Positions 27,301 to 35,130 of a stretch of 64,000 bases of DNA are shown one piece after another. The DNA comes from Dicaeum eximium (lineage: Eukaryota; Chordata; Aves; Passeriformes; Dicaeidae), in contig VWZP01002219.1 of the NCBI GenBank assembly GCA_013396995.1, positions 185,371-249,370 on the forward strand, read 5' to 3'. Both the position numbers and the translations under genes were made by a program. Within the stretch, counting starts at the first letter, position 1. Each line of letters begins with the position of its first letter. A model generated the notes under the pieces. The model had not been told where the DNA came from and searched no databases. It saw only the letters and a program-made list of their open reading frames with translations.

Positions 27301-30300
27301 GAATAAATGCACCATTCACAGTGATAACCAGCTTCTATCAAGCCATCCAGAAACGCCCACCTCAGAATGGATGTCACCGTGGCCTTCAGATTCGGGTGGT
27401 CTTTCTTAATGTGCTTCCTCAATGCATAGAAGTAAGGGGACGTGTAGCTGCACTGCCTGCACTTGAGGGCTCTCAGCTTGGACTTGTCCCGCTCCGTGCC
27501 GGAGCTGTGGGCGGGCAGGCTGCCAGCTGATTTCTTCTGGCCGCGNTGCAGTAGTAGAGCTCAGTGGAGAGGTCTGGGGGCGGTGGTGGGGGAGGTGGAG
27601 GCTGAGAAGCCAAGTTGGACAGTTTCGGGGAGATGGGAGCCCCCAGCTCAAACGACATTTGAGCGAGGGCAGAGCCCCTGTCAACAGAGACTACACGCAT
27701 GGTCTTCTGGATTCTGAAATACGAGGCCTTTTCTTCAGGGTGCTTTTTCTGGTAGTGCACCAAAACTGAATGCATGTTAGGGCTTGCAAATGAACACACA
27801 TCACAGTCATAAACAACCACAGTGTTGACTGAAGGTTCCTTCTGATTTTCACATTCAGGGCTGAAACTCTTGGTGGCACTTTTGTTAAAACCAGCTGGCA
27901 CACCAGTCCCGCGAGCCACGGGGGTGGAGGTTGCCATAGTTTTTGGAGCAGAATTCAAGATCTCTCTCAGTGTCTGAGACTCTGTGTTCAGCCCTTCTTG
28001 CTGCTCAACAACATAGCTCGAAAATATCATTGCATTGTTAATTTTCACTGTGGGATGCATTCTTTGGTAATGTGGCATCAGGCTTCTAACATTTGGGCTT
28101 GTGTAAGAGCAGAAGCGGCAGCGGTAGATGAGATCAGAATGATCAAAGTTCAGTACATTCATAGCTTCAGGATGATGNCATGTAGGTATAATCAACGTAA
28201 TGCTCGGGATGTCTCCTTTGGTAATGCACAAGCAAGCCACTCGGCTCTGTGTGTGAATAAATGCACCATTCACAGTGATAACCAGCTTCTATCAAGCCAT
28301 CCAGAAACGCCCACCTCAGAATGGATGTCACCGTGGCCTTCAGATTCGGGTGGTCTTTCTTAATGTGCTTCCTCAATGCATAGAAGTAAGGGGACGTGTA
28401 GCTGCACTGCCTGCACTTGAGGGCTCTCAGCTTGGACTTGTCCCGCTCCGTGCCGGAGCTGTGGGCGGGCAGGCTGCCAGCTGATTTCTTCTGGCCGCGG
28501 TCACAAAGGCTCCTGATGGTGGCCGTGTGCTGCCTGATCACGTCCGCGTTGGCTTTGAAGTCGCGATGCTTCTTCTGATAGTGGATGAGCACGCCCTTCA
28601 CGGTCCGGTTCCCATAATCACAGTGCTGGCAGAAGAACATTTCGTTCTCCGGAGGGTTCACCGAGGTCTCGGACCCGCCGCGGCCCAGCTGCTGCATGGA
28701 CACTGGTGGCCTCTGGATGCCGGGTGGCAGCTCCCCTGCCCGCATCATGGCTGCGGTCGGCGGAGCCTGCCTGATGTACTTGGCTGTGACCTTGATCTCC
28801 GGGTGCCTCTTCTGGTAGTGGACAAGCACCCCCACGACGGAGCGGTTGCTGTAGGAACAGTGTTTGCAGTAGTAGAGCTCAGTGGAGAGGTCTGGGGGCG
28901 GTGGTGGGGGAGGTGGAGGCTGAGAAGCCAAGTTGGACAGTTTCGGGGAGATGGGAGCCCCCAGCTCAAACGACATTTGAGCGAGGGCAGAGCCCCTGTC
29001 AACAGAGACTACACGCATGGTCTTCTGGATTCTGAAATACGAGGCCTTTTCTTCAGGGTGCTTTTTCTGGTAGTGCACCAAAACTGAATGCATGTTAGGG
29101 CTTGCAAATGAACACACATCACAGTCATAAACAACCACAGTGTTGACTGAAGGTTCCTTCTGATTTTCACATTCAGGGCTGAAACTCTTGGTGGCACTTT
29201 TGTTAAAACCAGCTGGCACACCAGTCCCGCGAGCCACGGGGGTGGAGGTTGCCATAGTTTTTGGAGCAGAATTCAAGATCTCTCTCAGTGTCTGAGACTC
29301 TGTGTTCAGCCCTTCTTGCTGCTCAACAACATAGCTCGAAAATATCATTGCATTGTTAATTTTCACTGTGGGATGCATTCTTTGGTAATGTGGCATCAGG
29401 CTTCTAACATTTGGGCTTGTGTAAGAGCAGAAGCGGCAGCGGTAGATGAGATCAGAATGATCAAAGTTCAGTACATTCATAGCTTCAGGATGATGCTCTC
29501 CATAATGCTGCTGCAGGTCCTCAAAATTTGTGTAGTCAATGTAGCACTCGAGACACCGGTACACTGCACTGTGATCATTGGGATCCAGGATGTACCTGAA
29601 GCTGAATTTAATGTAGGGATGCATTCGCTGGTAGTGGGTGCTAACACTCCTGGCAGATTTGTTGCTAAAATCACAGTGTTTACAATAGTAAAGCCTGCCA
29701 GAGTCGCTGAACTCCGAATTCTCATTGTTCTGGTCGGTACCGTACATGTTGGACTGGCTGCCCAGAACAGAGGCATTAGGGCTCTGATGGTCCTTCATGC
29801 TGACAGCAGAGTAGTAGTCCTCCTCATCCTCTGACAAAGTGAGCTCAATCTCCGCCCCGTTGGTGGAATTGTAGTCATGCTGCATGCTTCTGAAGCCCGT
29901 CTCCTTCTGGGAATCATTAGCCTCTCTGCCCCACATTTGCTGGGGTGCATAAGAACTGGAAACCTCTATCATTGGTTCTGTTTGCTCTTCCTCTCTGTCT
30001 AACTCCACCTCTATCTCCACCTCATTGTCCTCCTCCTCCTCCTCATCATCCTCTACATTAATCACAGCATCCTCCTGCTGCTTGTTTTGGCTGATCTTGC
30101 TCTGCAGGTTGCTCGCTATTTCATCAATTCTAGTTCTCTTTTTCACGGGCGAGAGATCTAAAGGGAAGTCATTTGAGACCTTCCTAGGGGCTTTTGCAAC
30201 AAAGTTATTTTTAGATGAGAGCCCAAGGATGGAGGTCTGGCTCTTCTTCACCGTGCTGGCAGAGGGGTGAGCATCTGCCTCGCTCTCCTGCGGTGCGTTT

Positions 30301-31497
30301 GATGGCGGCCCATCATATTTTGGCAAGTTGTCACAGAACGAGTGCTTGTGCTGCTGGTGAACTCTGAGGCCTTTCAAAGTGGTGGTGGAATAGTTGCACA
30401 ACGTGCACTTGTATGGATGCTGTGAATGGGGCTGGGGTGATGCTTGCTGCTGCTGCTGCTGTGGCTGCTGCTGCTGCGGCTGCGGCTGCACGGGTTCCAT
30501 CATCCCAGCTGACTTCCTGCCGTTGATATTCCCGCTCTCGTAAGACACCGCGCTGTCGTTCAGGGACGAGGCAATGCTCTCAGCCTGCGAGTTCATGGTG
30601 TCCCAGTCGGATGTTGCTCCCGTGTGACACTGCTTGTGGGCACCGAGCTTCAGGGAACTCTTGCAGGTGAAGGGGCACTCGTCACACTTGTACACGGCCG
30701 TCTTCCCAGACAGGTGGATGTTCTCAATGTGACGGGAAATACTCCGGCGGTGCATGGTCAGGAAAGGGCAGAAAGGACACTGGAACCTGTTCATGTATCT
30801 TCTGAAGGGAATTCCCTTTGTTTCCAATAGTTTGTTGCCATCAGATCCCATCAGCTGCTCTGCAGACATTCCTGAGGCCTGGTGATCCATGGAGTTTAAG
30901 CCATTCTCGCTGTCCATTTCATTTAGCTCTTCATCTGAGCTGGAGTCATTTAGCATACTGCTTGTTTCCAGGTCAGCAGAAGAATTCGTCATATCAGCAA
31001 TTCCATAGCGGGATCTGTCAGACAAATTAACCATGCCCGAGTTGTGAGGTGACTTAGGCTTCATTTGAGGGTAAGACACAGAAGAAAACTTCGAAGATGT
31101 AGAAGAGTTGGGCCTGATAAGTGAATTGCCCATAGATCCCCTGAAGTTTGAGACATTAGCACTCGACATCTCACGTCCCGTTGTGCTCATGGACATGTAA
31201 TTCGAGTTTGGAGAGGCACTCTGGGCACTCTTACTCTGCACCTCAGGTGCGCTGGTTCCATCCTGCTGCTGCCTCAGGCTGGACAGGATTTTCACCATGC
31301 TGCGGTGCTTCTTCATCATGTGGTCACACCAGCGCTCCCTCCGAGGTGTCTGGTAGCTGCACCACTCACAGCAAAAGTTGCCCCTAGACTTGGTCAGGGG
31401 CTTGACCATCGACTCCAAAATGCTCCGCTCCACCACCTCTGCCGGCAGCTCCTTGCAGGGTTCCTGCACTGGCACAGAAGCAGACGTTGATTCAGAC

Positions 31498-31534
<37 letters not shown>

Positions 31535-32776
31535 CTGAACTCTCTTTCAGGTTGTTTTTGTGATACATTTTCTGGTGCTTAATAATCCTCGCACGCCTGG
31601 GTGACTTGTAGGTGCAGAACTGGCAACTGAAAACTTTACCAAACCCTTCATGCATCATGATGTTGTAATTTAGGGAACTAGAAGCTGGTGGCCCCACTGA
31701 GCTCCCCCCAGCCTGTGCTCCATGAACCTTCCGTGTGTGCTCTATGAGGAGGTTTTTGGAACGGAAGTAACGCACACAGAACTTGCACTGGAAAAACTTG
31801 CTGGTTGGTTTAGGGTTTGGAGCCATATGCTGGCCATAGAAAGTCTGGCTCTGGCTATAGTAACTTCCAGTCCCCATCTGACTTGTTGCATTTTGCCCTA
31901 AAATGAGAATTAAGGTGTATATGTAAATAAATAAAATAAAATAAAAAGGCTTTTCCTTCACCCACCCTGTATGCTTAAGAATGTAACCACACCCTGAACT
32001 GAAAAGAACCATTACAGGATTCTCTCACTTACTTATGGTAGTATCTACAGACCTGGCAATGGTCAGAAAAGTGACCATTATGCATAATTTCTACATATAA
32101 ATGACTGTGGTGTACAGTTTTGGGTGGATAGTTTCCAAAATGACCTTCTTGGGGGAAAAAATAAAACTAGTTTCAGTTTGAAAACTAACAAAAGTTGTAA
32201 TTTTGAGGTGGTTCATGGTAGTGAAGAACAACCATGAAAAGCTGAAAATGAAAAATCAGTATGAAGAACCCCATGAAAAGAAGCTGGGAAATAAAACCAT
32301 CCTCCATGCTTGCATTTGCAGGGAAAAAAAAAAAAAAAAGCCATGGTCAGAGCCAGTATGGCTGATGCTACATATCTGCTTTGCTGACACAGCCATAAAG
32401 ATAATGCAATTTTTTAAAGCACAATAAAGGTAGAAACTAAAACACATTGAAATAAGACACACGTAAAATAGGGGGTAAGAGCTGAGATCTTAAGAGATGA
32501 GATCAATCTTACAGTTGAGACTCACCTGCTATGTCATCTGCAATTGCGAATTCATCCTTGACAGAAGAAAATTCAACCTCGGTCTGGTTGCTAGCGTTGA
32601 TGGAACCAGACCTTGGCTGGGTAGGACTCTCCTCAGAGACATCAGTTGGCTGCAGAAAAGCAGTGTGAACATCCTGAATGTGAGCTTTTAGGTCTTCGTA
32701 AGATGGAGCTCGAAAATCGCAGCCATCACACTGCAGGACCTCCATGGTTCAGAATGATCTTTTACATTAGAAAAAT
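78..32776 (-). CDS. ZNF462: ZNF462, zinc finger protein 462 (whole gene span in window; 3' end missing)
   Basis: This is a nuclear multi-C2H2 zinc-finger protein. I recognise it from its N-terminus (MEVLQCDGCDFRAPSYEDLK) and from the finger series and C-terminal exons, which read like vertebrate ZNF462. The seven exons are 32526-32776, 25422-31897, 24377-24541, 22490-22761, 19315-19433, 15027-15218 and 78-342. All introns are GT-AG and the junction phases are 1, 0, 0, 2, 1, 1 and 2. Once the 954-bp assembly duplication at 27546-28499 is collapsed, the window encodes 2,251 residues plus two bases of a Lys codon. The family protein is about 2,500 residues, so roughly the last 250 lie beyond position 1. 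There are about 30 C2H2 fingers. From the literature, the mammalian protein acts with G9A/GLP and HP1 to repress enhancers, and human loss of one copy causes Weiss-Kruszka syndrome. Function in this species is inferred from orthology. Confidence 0.96.
6447..6521. repeat. Short direct repeat, two 19-bp copies
   Basis: The sequence ATGTTACATGTATTTCTAA occurs at 6447-6465 and again at 6503-6521, a period of 56 bp. This looks like a small local duplication. No function can be inferred. Confidence 0.8.
10374..10391. repeat. Perfect 18-bp AT palindrome with TAATTA cores
   Basis: TTAATTAAATTTAATTAA is its own reverse complement and contains overlapping TAATTA cores of the homeodomain type. It could be a regulatory site or simply AT-rich chance sequence. 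Confidence 0.6.
13734..13764. other. Assembly gap (31 N) inside a poly-T run
   Basis: T runs lie on both sides (13725-13733 and 13765-13788). The true tract is a long homopolymer that was not resolved, and the N count may not be the true length. Confidence 0.95.
14468..14666 (+). mobile_element. CR1 LINE, 3'-end fragment
   Basis: The order of landmarks is that of the CR1 3' region: GAGGATGGTGAGGCCCTGG, then GTTTCCCAGAGAAGCTGTGG, CCCCATCCCTGGAAGAGTCC, GGATGGGGCTTGGAGCAGCC, the GGTGCCCCTTCCAACCC block, and a terminal TCTATGATTCTATGA octamer repeat. It is 5'-truncated, as most CR1 copies are, and non-coding. It lies opposite in orientation to the host gene. Confidence 0.88.
15027..15218 (-). 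CDS. ZNF462: ZNF462 exon, residues 2100-2163
   Basis: This exon is 192 nt. The acceptor is TCACCCAG|GTGAAC and the donor TAATG|GTAAGA. It begins with the rest of Gly2100, then EHAYKC. It encodes one C2H2 finger (YKCSSC ... EHSLKVH) followed by a Pro/His/Ser-rich linker (PRPRIVNLAASHAHHTS) and an acidic EEVEDSN end. It is followed downstream by the longest intron of the coding region (343-15026, 14.7 kb). Confidence 0.95.
15219..19314 (-). other. ZNF462 intron (4.1 kb)
   Basis: No gene or recognisable repeat family is seen. There is an A-rich stretch at about 15697-15733 and short open frames without recognisable domains. Confidence 0.8.
19315..19433 (-). CDS. ZNF462: ZNF462 exon, residues 2060-2099
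   Basis: This exon is 119 nt. The acceptor has a strong pyrimidine tract ending in CCTGTGCAG, and the donor is ACGCTG|GTAAGT. It completes the split finger (N-LDRHMQTHH) and encodes one full finger (FRCKLC ... THILKAH). It ends after the first base of a Gly codon. The family pattern FRCKLCxFKSSYNSRLKTH is clearly recognisable. Confidence 0.95.
19434..22489 (-). other. ZNF462 intron (3.1 kb)
   Basis: No coding exon is seen. The minus strand at about 21550-21640 encodes a short stretch (STLKFADDV) resembling the FADD region of a CR1-type reverse transcriptase. It may be a badly decayed LINE remnant, but the flanks do not extend the match convincingly. Confidence 0.7.
22490..22761 (-). CDS. ZNF462: ZNF462 exon, residues 1970-2059 (NAGNAG acceptor)
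   Basis: The exon encodes an acidic lead (EAEDPSNTTLMEGFEGAKD), one complete C2H2 finger (HCSQC ... SHERSH), and the first half of a second finger (YSCQYC ... FRH). The second finger is completed by the next exon, with its Asn codon split AA|C. The donor is CACAA|GTAAGT at 22489-22488. The acceptor reads TTTTTTAGCAG, so splicing can begin at 22761 (GAA, Glu) or at 22764 (CAG GAA, Gln-Glu). The frame stays open either way. I give the downstream AG as the boundary, but the alternative adds one Gln. Confidence 0.94.
22762..24376 (-). other. ZNF462 intron (1.6 kb)
   Basis: Ordinary intronic sequence. No gene, repeat family or structured RNA is recognised. Confidence 0.8.
24377..24541 (-). CDS. 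ZNF462: ZNF462 exon, residues 1915-1969
   Basis: This exon is 165 nt and in phase 0 at both ends, so it could be skipped without a frameshift. The acceptor is GCTCAAACAG|GCTTTT and the donor AAAG|GTAAGA. It encodes one C2H2 finger with ligands in KCKFC and NHLRKH, preceded by a basic stretch (KLKERK). It joins the giant exon as QER|AFGHLED. Skipping would delete exactly one finger and keep the frame. I see no direct evidence that this happens. Confidence 0.95.
24542..25421 (-). other. ZNF462 intron (880 bp)
   Basis: Intronic sequence between the giant exon and the 24377-24541 exon. Nothing else is recognised. Confidence 0.85.
25422..31897 (-). CDS. ZNF462: ZNF462 giant zinc-finger exon (as assembled; contains a false 954-bp duplication)
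   Basis: The acceptor CTCATTTTAG lies just before 31897 and the donor is GAGAGG|GTAAGG after 25422. As assembled the exon is 6,476 nt. After removing 27546-28499 it is 5,522 nt, or residues 75-1914 in one frame. It carries 23 C2H2 fingers: six at about residues 111-600, then a dense array of 17 from about residue 810 to 1880. Many of the array fingers share the ending HYQ(K/R)xHP. Between the two groups lie a poly-Ala tract (197-206), a Ser/acidic SSSDEE region, a poly-Gln tract (544-558), PLDLS at 652-656 followed by KKRTR, a long Glu/Asp-rich stretch, and a poly-Pro run near residue 1060. The exon ends in a basic segment (KRAKRQERRKQ). Read literally, the assembly would show a frameshift and stop at 28178, which I interpret as artefact (see findings). 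Confidence 0.95.
27225..27545. repeat. Assembly duplicate of 28179-28499 (321 bp)
   Basis: By eye the sequence is identical to 28179-28499 (offset 954). It is in-frame ZNF462 coding sequence including the fingers starting ALKC and GYHC. It ends exactly at the single N at 27546. This is the overlapping end of one contig and should be merged with its twin. Confidence 0.93.
27547..28177. repeat. Assembly duplicate of 28865-29495 (631 bp), misplaced small contig
   Basis: By eye the sequence is identical to 28865-29495 (offset 1318). It carries the fingers starting IYRC and VYDC, the poly-Pro run and the beginning of LYYC. Single Ns bound it on both sides (27546 and 28178). Because 1318 is not a multiple of three, it sits in the wrong frame relative to the flanking exon and introduces false stops. 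Confidence 0.93.
28179..28499. repeat. Twin of 27225-27545 (contig overlap)
   Basis: This second copy of the 321-bp contig end continues without a break into the 28500-31897 coding sequence. Deleting 27546-28499 joins 27545 to 28500 seamlessly and restores the frame. Confidence 0.93.
30444..30488 (-). repeat. CAG/CCG tract encoding poly-Gln with Pro breaks (residues 544-558)
   Basis: It is translated as QPQPQQQQPQQQQQQ within the giant exon, between the fingers starting VYKC and PYKC. The longest uninterrupted CAG run is five codons, followed by one CAA. It may vary in length between individuals or species. Confidence 0.9.
31500..31529 (-). repeat. (GCT)10 tract encoding poly-Ala (residues 197-206)
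   Basis: There are ten pure GCT codons between Pro196 and Val207, just after the third finger of the protein (VFSC ... YHK). A pure triplet run is prone to length change. Confidence 0.9.
31898..32525 (-). other. ZNF462 intron (628 bp)
   Basis: The open frame of the giant exon extends into this intron to an ATG at 32012. The acceptor at 31899-31898 and the matching phase with the start exon show that this extension is intronic. Confidence 0.9.
32526..32776 (-). CDS. ZNF462: ZNF462 first coding exon (31-nt 5'UTR plus start codon)
   Basis: The ATG is at 32745-32743. It opens residues 1-73 plus the first base of the Gly74 codon. The acceptor reads TTTTTCTTGCAG just before 32776 and the donor is AGCAG|GTGAG after 32526. 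The first C2H2 finger spans residues 6-27 (C6, C9, H22, H27). The remainder is a polar, acidic linker with no recognisable domain. The start is chosen because it gives the family's conserved N-terminus and sits 31 nt inside an exon with a clean acceptor. Because the exon begins with a splice acceptor, at least one more upstream noncoding exon must exist. It was not found in this window. Confidence 0.95.
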
Positions 32777-35111
32777 CTGCAAGAAAAACAGGAGAAGGAG
32801 ATAAGAAGAAAGGTATGAGTTCACAGCAGTGCCTTTGGAACAAATCCTGGGAACACCAAGGTAACACCAAGCTTTTGATGACTCAGTCATTTGCAGAGAT
32901 TCCACAAACACAGCAGAGTGAAACTCAACCTTTCCTTACCCTATTAAGAATCAGATCCACAAGAAGTCCTATCTAGGTAGCTTACAAGCTGCTGACTCAA
33001 CTCTCTGAGCAGTCAACTCTCTGACAAGTGACTACTGATCCAGTGGACTTTGTCCTCGTGGCTTTTCCATTACATAGGGCTGTTTTTCAGAATTTGGTCT
33101 TGTTCAAAGACCACAGCCCATGTGCAGAGAAATGGCACATTACTTCCAGTCATACACTGGAATTTACAATCAGAAGACAGCAGCTTCTGCCTTCAGGAGA
33201 CACACTCTAACCTTCCTGGAAGTTGCCAATTCCTGCCTCATTCACTACCATGTATCAAAAGCTTTCACAGGGAGAAGTCTGCCTTTCTTCACAGCATCCT
33301 ATCTGTCCTGATATTGAAAAACGAGACCTAACAGCAAGGTTAGATACAGTTACACAAACCCAAGGCAAAATACTTTGCTCTGCCCTACTTCCACCAAGCT
33401 TTTAAGGGCACCTCCACTCTTCGTTGAAATGTTTACAGCTTTATTTCAGTCTATTCTAGGGACAAGACCTTTGTGCCTTAGCAGTCTGGGGGATGGAGAC
33501 AGCCGGAGGAAAAGGACAGCAATGGGAATAACCATACTGAAAAAGTACAATGGAAACATGAGTTACAAAGACTCAAGAGTCATTATGACTTCCTAGATTT
33601 ATCCAAAAGCCCTGTATTCCTTCAAGTACAAAGAAACGGTGAAGAGCCCTGGTTCAGCTGTGACAATTAACCCTGCGACAGAGGGTTGCACTGCCTTGAA
33701 GGACAGGAGACACAAAGCACAAGCCAAACAAAAGACTTAGACCCTCCTACCCTGTGCAGGGCTTAGGCACATGAGCTACCTTCCTATGCTAAAACAGAAA
33801 TTGCCTCTTTGCTTCCCATGCAAAATTGCCTCTTTGCAATTCCCATGCATGTGCTGGGAAAGGATGGCAAACGGAGCATTTCAGAGGTCCAAGACACAAC
33901 AGCAGCCCACAGCAATTTAAATTCCATGCGTTTGTTGTATGTGGAGTATGAAGGAAGCAACCCACAAAGTGAGGAGAAAGTTCCATAACATAAAGGCACA
34001 GAAACAAGAGAGGGTACTACACCAGGATTTTAGATGAAAGAATGCTTCTTCTGATACCTTGCTAAAATAAACTTCTAGCAAGTCAAATTCCGGACAGTCT
34101 GAGCACAGAGGCTCTCCACATATTTACCTACATTACTTTGCAGGCTGCACTGTGTCCTTTCTCTCCCCCCACTCCCTCTCACCACCAATAAAGAAAATGA
34201 ACGCTGCACCAGCTTCTTTTCAGCTAACAAAGTTACAATAATCGAGATACTCAAGCTTTTATGTGCAAGCACCAGACCAAATTGTGTGGAAGAGGTTGCT
34301 ATCTGCTCTGGATCAAATTACAGCAGTGAGTGAAGCCCCACCCCACGTCTCCTTTAGCACAGTCCATTAGACCTGAAAACAAATTTTTCCATGGAGCAGA
34401 CGACTCCTGCATTTAGAGCACTTCACAGAAAAGCAGATCATCCAGTTTTCACTACCCATCCCCCAAGCTTAGTCCTTTCATCTCAGCCAAACAAGCCACA
34501 GCTCTACTGAATGTGTTTATCACACTTTCAAGAGATATGAGCCCCTGCGTCACTGAAGCTTTAAGACTCACTAAGCTGCCCTAGTCCTCTGAGCTTTGGG
34601 AGCAGCCATTTTAGCTCAGACAACTCCTGCACTCAGAGCCTCAGAGCTTCTTGCCTGTGCACAACATGGCCTCACTTATCTCAGCTTCAAGCACACCAGC
34701 CTTTTTTTTCCCCCTTTTTCTTTCTTTTTTTTTTCCCCCCTCCCTTTCCTAACTCCTCCTCCTTAGGTGATGCTTTAAAAACCACCATCCCTCAGAAGCA
34801 CATCTCTCTTTCTCCTGCATGGCTTGCTCTCCAAATCGTGTCTCTGCTCTCCCCCTGTTCCCTCCTCAAAGCTGCACCTTCTCTCCTTCAGCAGAAGGCT
34901 TGGCTTTCCCCACACCATCTCCTCAGGGTTGGGTTCCCCTGTCCCATGGATGACAAAATGTGGCGGTTCGCTCCACAAACGCTGCATTCACAGCGTCAAG
35001 ACACTGGTCCAAGCTGTCCTACAGGCAGAGGCGACAGGCAGCTGAGCCTGGCAGGAGCAGGAGGAGGAGGAGGAGGAGGCGCGGGGGAGTGAGGGGGGAC
35101 AGCAGGCGGGA
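32777..35111 (-). other. ZNF462 intron 1 or upstream DNA, near the start-codon exon
   Basis: Noncoding. It includes a small imperfect tandem duplication at about 33800-33848 (TTGCCTCTTTGC ... CCCATGCA repeated) and a pyrimidine-rich block at 34700-34750. It becomes GC-rich with a GGA repeat at 35050-35111, up to an ambiguous base. Confidence 0.7.
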
Positions 35112-35130
35112 NCCCTCCTCAGCCCCCCGA
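35040..35130. promoter_or_regulatory. GC-rich GGA-repeat block interrupted by an N; possible truncated CpG/promoter region
   Basis: A (GGA)n run leads into GCGCGGGGGAGTGAGGGGGG and GGCGGGA, then a single N at 35112 and a CCTCCTCAGCCCCCCG block. It stands out from its AT-rich surroundings. GC-rich promoter cores are often lost from bird short-read assemblies, so the N may hide missing sequence. No TSS or donor can be assigned with confidence. Confidence 0.25.

Noticed and set aside
27473..28273. Separate 266-codon zinc-finger ORF
   Set aside because: It is the misplaced duplicate contig read in its own frame, spanning both Ns. It is not an independent gene.
28527..29087. 186-codon plus-strand open frame
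   Set aside because: Antisense shadow of ZNF462 fingers.
27225..29495. Real tandem exon duplication creating extra fingers
   Set aside because: The copies appear identical, single Ns sit exactly at the edges, and the middle piece is out of frame. A contig-joining error explains all three facts.
31898..32012. ATG at 32012 as an alternative start of the giant exon
   Set aside because: The sequence lies in the intron. The acceptor at 31899-31898 and the phase with the start exon (Gly74 split) explain the frame without it.
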